Shown here piece by piece: positions 33,252 to 45,716 of a stretch of DNA of 64,000 nucleotides. Each line of letters opens with the position of its first letter. The first letter of the stretch is position 1. The notes beneath the pieces are model-generated. The model ran no database searches. It saw only the letters and a program-made list of their open reading frames with translations, and was not told the DNA's origin. Source of the DNA: Ophiobolus disseminans (Eukaryota; Ascomycota; Dothideomycetes; Pleosporales; Phaeosphaeriaceae); assembly GCA_010093685.1 (NCBI GenBank), contig MU006216.1, forward strand, positions 1,377,065-1,441,064. The letters run 5' to 3'. A program made the position numbers and the translations under genes.

Positions 33252-36200
33252 ATAACCGATGAGGATCGACAAGGACGCACGCGATAAGATCCAGGACTCT
33301 CCTCTCAAGGAACATTGCGAAGCCCGCTGGGAGAGACAGGTGCGCAATTGAGAGCATTAGAGGGTAGGAAATCGAATACGAAACAGTGGGAACCTTTGAA
33401 GATGTGAGAGAAAGTACCCGTGATTACGAGGAGAATCGCCTGTGGTCGTTCTTGTGGCTGCCACGAAGAATTCGTAGAAGTGGTGGCTAAGATGGGAGAC
33501 TAGTCATGGATCTTCGAGCACGGAATAAAGAAAGTTAGCATTACTGTGCATATCGTCGGCGCTTTTTTGAGAGCTATCCGCTCTTCAATACTTCACCCAT
33601 AAGGCTCTAGTACATTATAGCTGGTTGTCGGACATTGTCAGTTCTCCTTGCGTCTTTCGAAATCGATCTAAACTCAGTCTCTAGTGTCTTCTTCAGCTGT
33701 AATCCTTATAAGTAATAATCCAGCCCAAGCAGGCGAAAGCGATTACGACTTGCTATACAGTTTTCACAGCACCTTCATATGTCTCTCTAGCCTCACTTCG
33801 TGTACACTCTGGCAAGGCGCTCACGCTTATGCGAAATTGAGACCTACAACATTGGTTTACGAGATGTGCTTGAGGAGCAGACAGTTGAAAAATAGATGGT
33901 CTCACAAACATCTCTCGGAGAGCAACTGGAAATGACATGAAGAATGAGACAAGCGACGTAGATTGGGATAAGGAAACGTCAAGGGATGAAGCCTAGATCG
34001 TGCATACAGCGACACTCTACTAACCTATCGACGACAGGTGCTACTGTTCTTGTCGGCTCCTACATTCGACATTCTCACGCAGGATCGTGATGTTCGAGCT
34101 ATACATGGCGTCGCTATTCGCTCGCCGGGAGGCAAACAATTGACCTGAAAGCGTCGATAGACTGGTAGCGACAGGTGTCTCCTCTCATGTACGACAGTAG
34201 TTAGGCTAGATAATCAGCTCTTCCTGTTGTCTAACGAGACTCATAGCATGCTTCCACTTACCCTCCATCGACCTTCGCAAAGTCTGAACACCTTAGCTTA
34301 GTTACCGCTTACCAAGCCCAAATAGTCAGCCATAATATACCAAACACTAACCCAGCTCCGCGTATCAGGCCCATTAGCCTGTTGTAGTCCCATTCCCCAG
34401 GGCACTACAGCAGTATGTACTCATTGCTGACTACCTATGCACTCACCACCCAATCACCACCTCCCCACCCCGCCAACCCAAGTCCCATTTGCCGTGCACC
34501 CACACACGCACCTCCCAAACACCGCATCCAGCTAGCCCAATACACCCACCCTATACGTAAGCCGCAGCCTCGTCCTACCACAAATCCACGCTACTGTGTG
34601 TCGGGCGCCAGATATAGAAACGAGGAACGGCGTGGTTCGCATGGGCTGTGCATGGTGATTGTGCATAAACTACAGTGTGAGGTAAGCACTGTCGATACTG
34701 AGAATAGACGCTGTGTATGTTGCTGCGAAGATAAGATGGTGGATAGTGTGCTGTGTGGAGGGGTAGGATGGAGGGGTGAGTGACATGGGGGTGGGCGCTT
34801 ATGCGGGTGACGAACGCTAGATCGACCGAGCACGTGGTGGGACTTGGGTATCGCGGTGATGGTGCTGAGTGGTTGGGGTTGGTTTTCCGTGTGTAGAGGC
34901 TCACTGCAGATGTCTGGTTGGCGAAGAAGGTGTTGCATTATTTGAGATTTGTGATTCTGTGAAAGGAGGTGGTTTCTGGGTTGATGTTTGTGTGGATTGT
35001 GAGAAGGGACATGATTGACGCACTCCAGGGCTTGGTTAGCACCTGTATGGGATTTGAGCATGGTTTGGTAGTTTAACCATGTCTTGCAGCGTGCTTGAAA
35101 TCTAACCTTGGAACACTTTATTACATTCTGACTTCTAAATCGAAGAGGTGGAACGTAGGTGAAAACAACATCCTCTCTGACAAGTTACAACTAGATACTA
35201 ATACGCCATCTTCCCTCCTTCCAAAATCCCCCACAGAGCATTGGTGCGGCCTTGATACTACGAATGTTACATACAGGAAGTACCCAACAGTCCAAGAAAT
35301 AGTGTTTTAAACCCACTTCTAATCGTAAATGACCCGACCCTTATCTGCTAAAAGCCCATGTTTGCTACTTAGAGTAAATCTGTCCCCCCATCCAATCACC
35401 CAATAATTCGCATCTCACCCAACCACAACTCCATACTCCATCCACTATTTCTAGATATCACACCAATAGCTCCACGCCGCAAGATATGGCTATGGCGCTT
35501 ATTCACCTTCCTCCCCCCAACGGAGCCCGACGCAGCACACCTGACCGTTTCTGCAGCCCATAGGGCCGACCCGCACGCCATTGGTCAATGTCACATCGCA
35601 TCAGTTTGCCAGACGTGGCATGTCTCTCGGTAATTTTCTTGTGTACATTTTTCTCGGAAGCGGCCGAAATGGGGTCTGGATGAGCTTGTGACTTGCCTTC
35701 CCAGCCATCTTTTCATGCGTGGGCCTACCGATCGATGATGGGAAAATGTGGATAATGATGTACGAGGTACGTATCTCAGCCAGGATTTGTTACCGTACGA
35801 AGTGGACTGGTGGATGGGTACTGCGGGGTAAGTTCATGCACGCTGGTGGGGAACGGCGATTGTTGGCGTTCGTCATGCCATGGAACCAACGGCAACCGGA
35901 CCAAGCGTTTTGAAACGCTGCGTGTGCTGGATTGGTGCGCCGTGCATTGCTGTGCATGAGCACGTGAAGCGCAGATAGGGAACGGAATGCAAGATTCGAG
36001 GCCCGTTGGTCTGGGATGGGAAGGCCTGGTCATTTAGGCAGAGTGGTTGCGCATAGTGCTGTCATGGCGGATGGGGAAAAGAATGCACCCGGTATCGCGG
36101 AGCAGAGGCTGTATGTGGAAGTAATCGTTTCGAAGGACGAGGTCATCTGGTGTGGTTGATCCTCGTTCGTGAAACTGTGGTCTGTTGGAGGAGGTTGGGC

Positions 36201-37952
36201 AATTCAGCCGAAGAAAGAACATGCACATCTGTCGTCGCTTCGACCATGAGTTCCCGACCAATCGACCAACTATACAGGTCAAATACGCATTCAGCTCGTG
36301 CAACCACACCATGATTGGAGACGGGAGCACAAATACCACGGCTCAGATAGTGTGCCCTGCCAGCGGGACCTCGGTGCAACCACACACACCTTTGCGCAAA
36401 AAGGAACGGTGCAACCGCCGCCCGTCCGGTGAGATACGTTCGTGCCTGCCGATCCTGAGACGCTCTGTACCTCTCGAGTGCTGCGAGATCAAACGCTGTT
36501 GCCTGGATTTCACACCCAGGAGCAACCTTGCACGCAGTTGGTTGCATATCCAGGGATGATGTTGGTCGATACAACGCCTCGTAAGACGCGCAACTCTTGG
36601 CCCGCCAGAGACAGAGGGAGGCTCAAATGAAACTGACGGGCGGGAACGCAAGTCAGAGCCGCACATTAGGCCCGCCTCAAGGGTCCAAGCTGGAAACCCG
36701 ACCGCGCCGCCCTTTGGGAAAGTATTGCTGATAAGCAGGCGTAAGTGGAAGGCGCGACACGGAGAATGTTTGATGCCCGTTGATATCGACCCAAAGACGC
36801 GGGTTTCGCTGCTCACTCTCACCGGACCACACCAAATGGAAAGACGCCCACGCGAATAATCTCAGCAACCCAATCTACAACGTGCGCGCTGACATTCCCA
36901 TCTCGTTTCAACCCGCCCAACAGCAAATCACCGAATGAGCAACCACTAGCTTTTGCACATCAATAAACGGCACCGTCGCATATCGGGCTGCAGTCATTGG
37001 CGCAATCCTTCCCGGCGCAGCGGGCTGCAAGAGATGCGCAAAAAGCAAAAACGAAGTTTGCTTATGCTTATTTCTGCACACGGGCGTGGCGGGCTTCCAT
37101 GCATGTGGCAGCAAAGCGCGTAAGGCTGAAGAGCCTACACCGCCCAATGGCGATGCGCACAGAGCCATGCAAGCGCCCGACTGGCCCTGCGCGGATATTT
37201 CAGTCACTGTGATGGGGGCGTGAGTCACAGTGTATGCGCGGCAAGGGGCACGGAAAAGAGGGTGTGTGAGTGACATGTGAATTTAGGGTTTTGCGCAAAA
37301 AGCATGGTCGAGTCGCCGCACACTCGAGACAGATCTGATGTGCGGACCATGTCTCAGAGCCATGTGCGCGAACGCAGGGGCGGCGTTGGGCTCCGGGCAT
37401 ACAGGTATGTTCGAGAGTGAGCAGGCAGGCGCAAAGTTTGGATAGAGGCAATAGCCCGGTAATATTGATAAGTGGTGATAAGAATATGTGACGCACTGGG
37501 GGTATAACTATTTTGACCGTGGGGTCGTCCCGTTGAGATATCCTGTAGAGAGCTCCCAAATCTAAGACCATCAAGTCGTCGTAGCAAACCCAAAATGACA
37601 AGAAATTGAGAGTCGAAAACACGGCTGTGAGCTGAGCCCAGCCCAGTAGCCTGAACACCATGCGCATAAAAACCGTAAACATGAAAAACAAAAGCAATCG
37701 AAAGTGACAATGGGGGTATTGGTGAAAGCAGACTTTTCCTGTGACCCGCCCAGATGCAATTCCTTGCGCGACCCAGTAGTGTTGTTACAGTGATGAGCGT
37801 CTAGAGCAGAAAGATGCAGCAGGATTAACAATTACAAGAGCAAGAAATGGGTATCTCGCATAAGATCAAGCAGCGCACAAAGCAGTGACGGTGAGGAAAA
37901 AACCTAGACAAACGCCAGCGCCGAAGCGTCCAGGGCAAAATGAAGTGATGCG
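33252..37952. other. Long gene-free stretch
   Basis: In 4.7 kb I find no frame with a recognisable domain and no terminal inverted repeats, transposase motifs or tRNA-like box B. Open frames at 33684-33935, 34415-34783 and 36143-36574 look like chance. Base composition shifts toward AT in parts (about 33.3-35.4 kb), as in decayed intergenic DNA. Confidence 0.5.
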
Positions 37953-39221
37953 CTAAGCAGTGGGGTGGCGCAGGATGTCGTCGCAGTTGGCATCGAAGCG
38001 CATGCTCCAGAGGCGCATGCCGGTCATGAGCTTCTCCGTCTTCTCAAGCTCACGATCGCGACCGAAGATGGAGTCGACAAACTCGCGGCCGCTGTTCTTG
38101 CCCATGGAGACGGGCTTCTTCTCTCCATTCTCTTTCTTGGCCGCCTTCCACATGTAGTCCTCGCAGACCTTGAGGAGCTTGGCGAAGCGGATCCAGAGGC
38201 GCTCGCCGCTCTCGAGGAAGTCTTCGACCATCTCGTGGCTCTCCTTCTTGCGGATCTTGGGCATCGTCTCTTCGGCCCTCTTGACCTTGCCTGCTAGTTG
38301 GATGAGTAGGAGCCAGAGCTCGCCGGCCATCTCGGCGAGGGGGGTGGCGGGGCCGTTGTAGAAGACGGTCCAGTCGTAGATCCACTTGCCGAGGGAGTTG
38401 GCATCGAAGACGGAGCCGAGGAGCATGATGGGTTCTTCGCTGGGGTCCCAGTTCTTGTACGAGTAGCCGGCGGGGATGCCGGCACGTTGGGCGTCCTCTG
38501 CAGTGGCCTTGCTGGCGGGCTTGGGAGCGGCGGCAGGCTTCTTGGGCGTCGTTGGCTGCGCGCGGGTGGTGGTTGAGGCGCGTCGCGCACGGCTGCTTGT
38601 CTTGGGCTCATCATAGATTGGGACCTGATCATAGTAATAGCGATCAGCATCCCCTCGGTACTTGGCATGGCGCGTGTACTGCTCGTACGGCGGCGGCGGA
38701 CTCTCGTCGTGCACGTTGTTGTACTCGTAGTCGCATTCGTAGCCGTAGCCGAAATCGTCGTAGACGACCCTGGTGTAGACGTACGGCGCCGCCTGCGGCT
38801 GCTGACGCTTCCTCTCGCGATGGGAGCGCTTGAGAGGAGGTGCGTCTGAGTCGCGGCGGTGCCGGCTTGCCCGACTGGGGCGCACGTAGTTGTAATCGAA
38901 ACCACTTACATATTCGGGCGTTGCAGCAGGCGTGCCTCGCGGCGTTGCGTATGCGCGTGAAGTGGGGAACCCGCTGTCGTAGGCGGCTCCACGCGGCGTC
39001 GCGTGCGAGTACTGCGGTGGTACGGCGTGGGAGGCGCGACGAGAGTGGCCGTAGCCCTGGACCTTGGGGCTCGTTCGGGGGGATGGCGATGCGAACTGGG
39101 GCGCGTGGCGGGGAGAGTAGTAGTTGGCGCCGGGTCCGGGAGACATTGGGGGCGTGGTGCGGTGGTAGTCGAAGGGCATATTGTACCCTGGGGGCGGTGG
39201 TTGGAACTGTGGGGCGTACAT
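37953..39221 (-). CDS. Conserved fungal protein of unknown function, Pro/Tyr-rich N-terminus
   Basis: A single open frame of 422 residues. Residues about 1-245 are low complexity, rich in Pro, Tyr, Arg and Ser (QFQPPPPGYNMPF, YEYNNVHDESPPPPYEQY), with a basic KRSHRERKRQQ patch. The last 175 residues look like a folded helical domain starting AGIPAGYSYKNWDPSEEPI and including GKWIYDWTVFYNGPATPLAE and GELWLLLIQLAGKVKRAEE. Related fungal proteins are often labelled vegetative cell wall protein gp1 because of the proline-rich part, but there is no signal peptide, so I think that label misleads. Function unknown. A GTAAGT donor-like site inside the frame near 38910 could allow alternative splicing. 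Confidence 0.7.
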   Translation of the reverse strand: MYAPQFQPPPPGYNMPFDYHRTTPPMSPGPGANYYSPRHAPQFASPSPRTSPKVQGYGHSRRASHAVPPQYSHATPRGAAYDSGFPTSRAYATPRGTPAATPEYVSGFDYNYVRPSRASRHRRDSDAPPLKRSHRERKRQQPQAAPYVYTRVVYDDFGYGYECDYEYNNVHDESPPPPYEQYTRHAKYRGDADRYYYDQVPIYDEPKTSSRARRASTTTRAQPTTPKKPAAAPKPASKATAEDAQRAGIPAGYSYKNWDPSEEPIMLLGSVFDANSLGKWIYDWTVFYNGPATPLAEMAGELWLLLIQLAGKVKRAEETMPKIRKKESHEMVEDFLESGERLWIRFAKLLKVCEDYMWKAAKKENGEKKPVSMGKNSGREFVDSIFGRDRELEKTEKLMTGMRLWSMRFDANCDDILRHPTA

Positions 39222-42200
39222 GTCCGCGGTCGTGGGCGGTTTCGCTGTGTCGGTGACGGTGAGGTATCAGAGTCAATGGTATTGACTTGGGGGAGAGCGC
39301 AGGCCAGTGCCTGTTCACCGCTGGATGTGCAAACCGTTCGTGTGTCGTCGCGCGCGGTGGCAGCTGGGTGAGAGAAGAGGCGGATGGGCAGCAGCGGAGG
39401 GAGAGAGAAGGAAAGTCCGGCTCTGTCTACTGCACATTTGGTGTTGACGGCTCTTGGTTACTAGATGGTGCCAGAAGGATCCAGACTGAACGGATCCCGG
39501 GTCGCGATGGGCAGACGTGACGTCTAAGTGCTTGGTAATGGGTGTTTTGGTCGAGTGTACGCAAGAGGCATCGGCGGGCCTGCGCCTGCTTTTGAGAGGA
39601 AGAGCCCCAAGCCGCGCGCGGACCACGGCGGCGCTCTGATGGGCCCAGTCGAGCTAACATCCGGACCCCTGTTCGAATGCTGCAGCCCCCTGTATCCACC
39701 ATTTTAGCACTCCCCTGTGCGCGGGTCGTCAGATTGACATGCAGTCCTCCCTGATTCCCTGATATTACCCTAGAGAGTGCGTATTCTAGGGCCTGTCCCA
39801 CCACCACGCCCGCTGTGTTGCCTATGACTCCTTCTACGCAGCGAGACGTCCATCCCAGCCAGAGTCAACAAACCCACCGGCGCATTCCAGCGTCAGCCCC
39901 GTTGATGCCTGACTGACCAGTCGCGCCGGCCGTTCGCTTGCTGATAGGGAGCGTCGGCGCAGCCTGGTCTGCATCGCATGGTCCGGTGGTTAGCTAAGCG
40001 GTATCCTTGGCGCGTAATGTTGGCCGCCTATATACCCGTACCCACTCACTCATCAGCATGGCCACCAAGACCTGTCGAAGACAGACAGGACCGACCGTAA
40101 GCAATCAGACTCATTGTTGCGCGACGTCCTCTTGAGCTGCTGTGCCACACGCCTGTGTCGCCTGTCGCCGTGCAGCGTCTCGTTTGCTGCCACCTTGACC
40201 TCGCCCAAGAGACTCCTGCTCGCGCGCCCATCCAGTCACGCCGGGCAGAGCGTCGTCCGGTTCGTCGTTTGATGCAGCCTGGATGCCTACGGCCTACTTA
40301 CTGCACGCCGGTGCCATATGACAGCCATCGCGCCGAGCACAGGCTATCTCCCACATGGTTGCGTACACAGCGTCCGTGTGAGAAACTTCAAAACCGTCCA
40401 CCATCCCAACTCAGCTCGGAATGGTTTCCCTCCACATCGCTGCATTCACTGCCTCCACTGTACGCTATCTGCTTCTAGCACACGCTACACAGGAGCCGTC
40501 GTCGCGGCACGCGGCTGGCTCTGGAGACTGGAGTGCACTCCCATCCGAAACAGCGGGAGTACACCAACGTCGTGCCGGCTCGCCTGGCATGGCCCCTGTT
40601 CTCACCTTTGAGCCGCACTCTACTGCTCGGGCCTTCCTCGAACCCTCTGCTTCGCCGCAGTACGAAATTTAATTTCCCAGCGGTGAAAATTTTCGAATGT
40701 CTCACAGATTGTCTTCGTCGCCGCTTGGGTCATGGCTGTTGTTTACTTACCGCTACTTCCATATCTCGACCGCTCCTCTCTTCCAAGCCATATCGTACCG
40801 TCGCAAAGGTCCACTACGGCTGCATCCCGCTCAAGCGGCCCCATTTTGATTCGATGGGGAATATCAACAACAAAGCAATTGCTCACCAAGCAAGGATGCC
40901 ATCACTTTGCCCGCAGCAACTGCTCACCGAAGCAGTAAGCGCAAATCGCAACATTGTCCCGCCATGCATTTGACTGGTTCAGACGGCTGCAGGCCCTCCG
41001 TCGTCTGCATGAAAGTGCCCGCTCAGGTCGCACGCTGGCTTTGTGCGCCCGTCAATACACTCCTTGCAATCTCTCGGCACACACATGATTTCGAATTTTG
41101 ACACTGATGCCCGACCCCTATTGGTACAGTTCAGGCCCTACCCTTGTGGCGGTTCGCGCACAATACAATTTTGACACAAAATTCCTCTATAACTCCACTC
41201 CGTAAAGAGACAACTCACCATGCGTATTCCTTCGCAGCGCGTTGCTATGACTCCTCAGTTTTCCTCTGGTCCGCGCCCGAAATCAAGTTTACCTTGCAAC
41301 AGCCCCATCGCTGAAGTCGCGCCTGATCAGCAATTTTGCAGACCGCAATTAGCGGAAAGTACCATCAGGGAAAATACATGGCTTGGCTCTCAACTTGACT
41401 CCGGTATCCAGACGATCAGTTTTGAAACAAAAGAGTTGCCTACAGCACTGTACCATTCTAGCGATGACGAGTCCTGGATGGATTCGGTCAGCCCTATCGC
41501 GCGCAGTGCTTGCAGCTCGCGGATTCGCCGTGCATCCACGTTGGTTCTGCCACGACTGCAGGCTCAGCGCTGCTGAAGCCATCTGCGAGCTGTCTAGCTG
41601 CATGACGCAGCTCCCAAAATACGCGAGCGTAACGAATCATTCGGCCGTTCTCGAGAGCACGCCGAGTATGCGCACATCAGCTTCGTCGCACATGTGGCGG
41701 TGCATGCAAAATCGGCAAGTAGTCTAAAATCACATGTAATCTGTACAAATTACCTTTTGCGGATGTCACGGGCGAGATGCTGGGCGGAGATGTGGCGAAG
41801 CACTGCCTCAATCTAACGGACAAATAGTCGTAGACATTACACATTATTCAGCTTTACTGGCCACATCTCGGACGCTTTACTGGCTACGTCTCGGAGTTGG
41901 CGATATCCTCGTTTCACAGTTCATTCGGCTCCAAATCTGGCGTGAATCCGATGGCAAAATTGTACCTTCCCTTGGTCTCCGTGCCGACTCGTACTCGTCC
42001 CCCAACGGACCATGTGACCATCACAGGCTTCGGTAAAATCTGACTGGTGTTTGAACATATATCAGGTGTGCGAATAAAGCGCGACGACAGCTTTGCGCCC
42101 TCGAGTGTTGCCACTCAATCGTTGACTCCTCCACGAAACGCTCCGTGTGCCACCAAATGATCGCATCAGCCGTTCTTTTCGCCCGTACGCGAGCTCGAAG

Positions 42201-43109
42201 ATCGAAACACTGACGTTGAGCCAGCCGCCTCTGCTACTGCAGTCGCGGATCCGTCACGAAAACATGTGAGTCATGCCATATGCTCTTGCTCGCTTAGCGA
42301 ACAGGCATCGTCCAGCCACCCAGCATCGATGGGCATTGACGACCAGTTTCCACACAGGTGGAGTCTCATCTGCGTCATAGCAACTGTTCGCGTTTGCATG
42401 GTTCACGAATCACGTCCATGGATCAAGCTAGGTAGGTGCATGGCGGCTCTGCTCTGGTGTGCAGCCCGACATTGACATCGGGCAACCCATATCGCAGGCA
42501 ACCGTTTCGCGGTCTTGCAGTCATCACTGCGACCAGTTTCATTACGCGTCTTTCTTGCCTCTCTATACCTGTCTTTTCAATGCCGTCCCTATGAGTGGTG
42601 TCGTTGCCTGTCACATGCACTACGCCTGTCTCCAACCACCGCATTTTGATATAGCATTGGAGGACTTCATTTTTCCATAACCATCAAATCAGAGACCAGA
42701 GCTTCCACTCGCCATGGCCCGTCTGACCATCTTATCGACCATCAAGCCGTATAACGGACCTTGCTCCTGTTTGGGAAGCTGAGAAGCCGTTGGAGGACAG
42801 TGCTCCCTACCTCGAAGTCGCTGCTGCCTAGAGCTTATTTCGACGACGACCAACCCGTGAAGATGGGACCAATTCCTAGCTCACCGCGATCGTGAACCGA
42901 GCCGTTGGGTAAATTTTGTTTAGTGGACTGATATATGTAACTATTCCGGTGAATAGTAGAAGCCGTTGACCTGGAACTGCAGTCCAAGAAAAGCAAATTG
43001 TCGATCGAAAGCACTATGTGGCGACCTAAGATGCAGCATGCGTCTGGTCAGGAATTGCAAAGCATCTCAAGATACATTTCAGTCACCAAAAGAATAGTAG
43101 ACATCGGTA
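39222..43109. other. Long gene-free stretch
   Basis: No convincing gene in 3.9 kb. Left part is the promoter side of the unknown gene at 37953-39221 and is GC-rich. Short frames at 40155-40478, 40533-40973 and 41220-41576 have no domain or splice support. A 22-bp imperfect direct repeat near 41851 is listed separately. Confidence 0.5.
41851..41895. repeat. 22-bp tandem direct repeat
   Basis: Two copies (41851-41872 and 41874-41895) match at 20 of 22 positions, starting gctttactgg. The copies are separated by one base. No function is evident. Confidence 0.7.
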
Positions 43110-43493
43110 AGAGTTGACGGCAAGATACGAAAGATTCAAGGTTTGCCCTGCTGGAACAGAGATTCGCTTGTTTCAATCTCTCAATAGCAAGTGAGGTTTC
43201 ATTGGGACATGCGTTAAGCATGTACTGGCTTGCGCGACAGTAATTTGCGACTCGAAGGAACGCCGCATGAGCGGTGTTGGGTTGGTGTCGGTGGTTTTCT
43301 GAGCGAGCTCGCCCAACTGCTCTGCTTTCGCACTAAAAAATGAACACTGTGAACTCCACGATCCTGGATCACCGTCCAGGATTTGTGAAGCGGCTTGCAA
43401 CGCTTCTACAATTTCGCATCCTCCATATGGCGCGGTGCTCAGGATGCGCAGGAACTCAAAGTTAAAAAAATCTGACCGAAAGAATCGATGCAT
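43110..43493 (-). pseudogene. Remnant of an alpha/beta hydrolase (FrsA/Ayg1-like N-terminus)
   Basis: The minus-strand reading starts MHRFFRSDFFNFEFLRIL, then APYGGCEIVEAL and DGDPGSWSSQ. This is the typical opening of fungal alpha/beta hydrolases of the Ayg1 / pseudooxynicotine-hydrolase group (family knowledge). The expected next block, AAFLRVANYCRASQYML, is present near 43200-43260 but in another frame, so there is at least one frameshift. After about 43120 nothing more of the family, including the catalytic GxSxG region, can be found. It is therefore a truncated, frameshifted remnant. Boundaries are approximate. Confidence 0.6.
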
Positions 43494-43960
43494 TGAGTTG
43501 AAAGATGGCGCACTTCTCTCGATGTGTGCGAAACATCAACCTACGATTAAGCCATCGTAACGACTTCATACGAAGACTCGAATTCCCCGACGATTTACCT
43601 GTGACTTCCTGTGACTTCCTGTGCTATCCAACTATCACGCTAATACGCCGAGTAAGGGTTACCCTTTTTCATGTACAAGCAATCTGCGGCAATACTGTTC
43701 GCTTGGTTCCAACACTTTGAACAGCGGTGCTCGGCGTTTTGCTGGCCTCGGGACGTACTGTGCCACACCAGGAGACAGGCTCATTCGCATGCTTGTACTT
43801 GACAACTTCGCCGCACATGGACTGTCTGGCGCCCTCTCTCGTCGCTCACATACGACCACCTACTTGTGCAACCGCTTCTTTCCATGGTCCCACGACGCTA
43901 CGGTATTCCTCAACCTTCTCACTCAATTATGCTTCGAAGAATAAGAAATCCACCGCGAAC
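43494..43960. other. Divergent spacer between two broken genes
   Basis: This would be the shared upstream region of the hydrolase remnant and the transporter pseudogene. It contains a perfect 10-bp tandem duplication, gtgacttcct, at 43601-43620. No intact gene. Confidence 0.45.
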
Positions 43961-45716
43961 ATGGAACTCAAAGCCTCTGAAAGCGACAGGCGAAAGGGGG
44001 AGGAGATTCAGGCTACGGAACAGCTGTCGACTTTGGACCAAATCACGGTACAGCCAGGCCAAGCTGGCAACGCCTCGAACGCAGAAAAGCAAGGCTGGCG
44101 CTTTTGGACAATCACCATCAGTCTCTGCTTCACGTCACTCCTCACTGCAGTCGAAGCTACCATCACCGCCACTGCTCTCCCCAGCATCGCTCGCGAGCTA
44201 GGCTCTCGGGAGCTCTACATTTGGTTCGTCAACGCAATCTTCCTGTCGAGGTAAGTTAAATCCCCAAACAAGCCTTCACACTCGATCTTATTCGTAGCAC
44301 TTACTTGTCTCTAAGCGCAATTGTACAGCCCTTGTTTGACCAAGTCGCGGGTTTATTCGGCCGACGGTGGCCTTGCATATTCGCCGTGGCTATCTTCGCG
44401 CTGGGAAGCGACATTGCGGGAGGATCGGGCTCCGCTGCTATGCTCATCTCTGGCCGCGTGCTGCAGGGTATCGGCTTGGGAGGCGTCAACATGCTGATCG
44501 ACATCATCGTCAGCGATTTGGTTCCACAGCGGAAGCGGGGCGCCGTAATGGGCGTCATCTTCGCCTTCTTCGCTGTCGGTTCCTCCATGGGACCGTTCGT
44601 CGGAGGAGTGCTCGTCGATCGAACCTCCTGGCGCTGGGTGTTTTGTATTGGGTTGCCGGTCGCTGGTGTTGCGCTCGTGCTTCTGGTTGCTTTTTTGCAC
44701 GTTCGATATGAGAAAGAGACTACGATTATGCATAAGCTAGGCCGCCTCGACTATGCTGGCAACGCAATCCTTATACTTTCGATGGTATCTATCTTGATTG
44801 CGTAGACGTATGGAGGAACTCTTCGCCCCTGATCATCGTGGCGCACCATTGTCCCCCTTACGCTAGAGCTCGCTGGACTAGTCGCTTTCCATCTTTACGA
44901 GGCGAGTGGGATACAAAGGAGCCTGTCATGCCCCGCAGGCTGTTTACCAACCGGACATCCGCTGTTGCTTTTGTGCTCGTCTTCCTACACGGGATGATAT
45001 TATACTGGGTCACGTACTTCCTGCCCGTCTACTTCCAAGCTGTGCTACTCAGCAGTCCAACTCGATCCGGTGTACAATTCCTGCCTACTATAATTGTAAT
45101 TCTCCCTTTTGCAGTCATCGCCGGCGGTTTCGTGACCTCCACTGGGCGATACGAGCCACTCTGTATCTTGGGTTTTGGTCTCCAAAGTCTTAGCGTCGGC
45201 CTTTGTACTCTGCTGGGTTCGGCGTCATCTACAGCTACATGGATAGTGTTTCAAATTATCGGCGCTGCTGGCATCGGCCTAGTCACGGCTTCCACACTTC
45301 CAGCAGTCCAAGTCGGCCTTGCAGAGAGCGATGTTGCCGCGTCCACCGCTACTTGGGGTTTCTTGCGAAGTCTCGGATCTGTTTGGGGCGTCTCTATTTC
45401 GGCGGCTGTTTTCAACAGTCGAGTTGAGAGCTTGTCCAGCCACATCAACGATGTTCAAGTTCGTGCCCTTTTGCAGAACAGGTATGCTTATGAAAGAGCT
45501 TCGGCTACATTCATTGGCGCGTTTCCGGAGCCTACGCGAAGTGAGGTCATTGGGGTTTACGAAGGTGCTTTGAGGACCGTATGGCAGGTCTTGATTGCTT
45601 TTGCCTGCTTGGGTTTTATTATTACTTGGTGTTTGGAAGAATTGCAGCTGAAGAAGACACTAGAGACGGAGTTTGGGATGGAGTCGAAAGGCACTAAGAG
45701 AACCGACAATATCTAA
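43961..45716 (+). pseudogene. DHA2-type MFS drug-efflux transporter, interrupted
   Basis: Exon 1 (43961-44250) and the next exon (from 44298) join at a 47-nt intron and encode the N-terminal half of a DHA2-family transporter: a TITATALPSIA segment of TMS1, GRRWPCIFAVAIFALGSD, GRVLQGIGLGGVNMLIDI, and GPFVGGVLVDRTSWRWVF. The C-terminal half (from EWDTKEPVMPRRLFTN to 45716) is also well conserved. Between them lie an in-frame TAG (44803-44805), an in-frame TGA (44830-44832) where PWSSW is expected, and a one-base deletion near 44905. The protein between the stops is still recognisable, so it should be coding. I found no in-phase intron that removes all three breaks. Either a recently inactivated gene or a local sequence error. 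Confidence 0.8.

Noticed and set aside
34415..35061. Overlapping open frames on both strands
   Set aside because: Low-complexity Pro/His-rich translations without motifs, open on both strands because of skewed composition.
39660..39690. A tRNA-like box B (gttcgaatgc)
   Set aside because: No matching box A or acceptor stem could be found around it.
44785..44941. An intron that would remove the transporter lesions
   Set aside because: Candidate donor GTATCT and acceptor CCCCGCAG do not keep phase and would delete a transmembrane segment.
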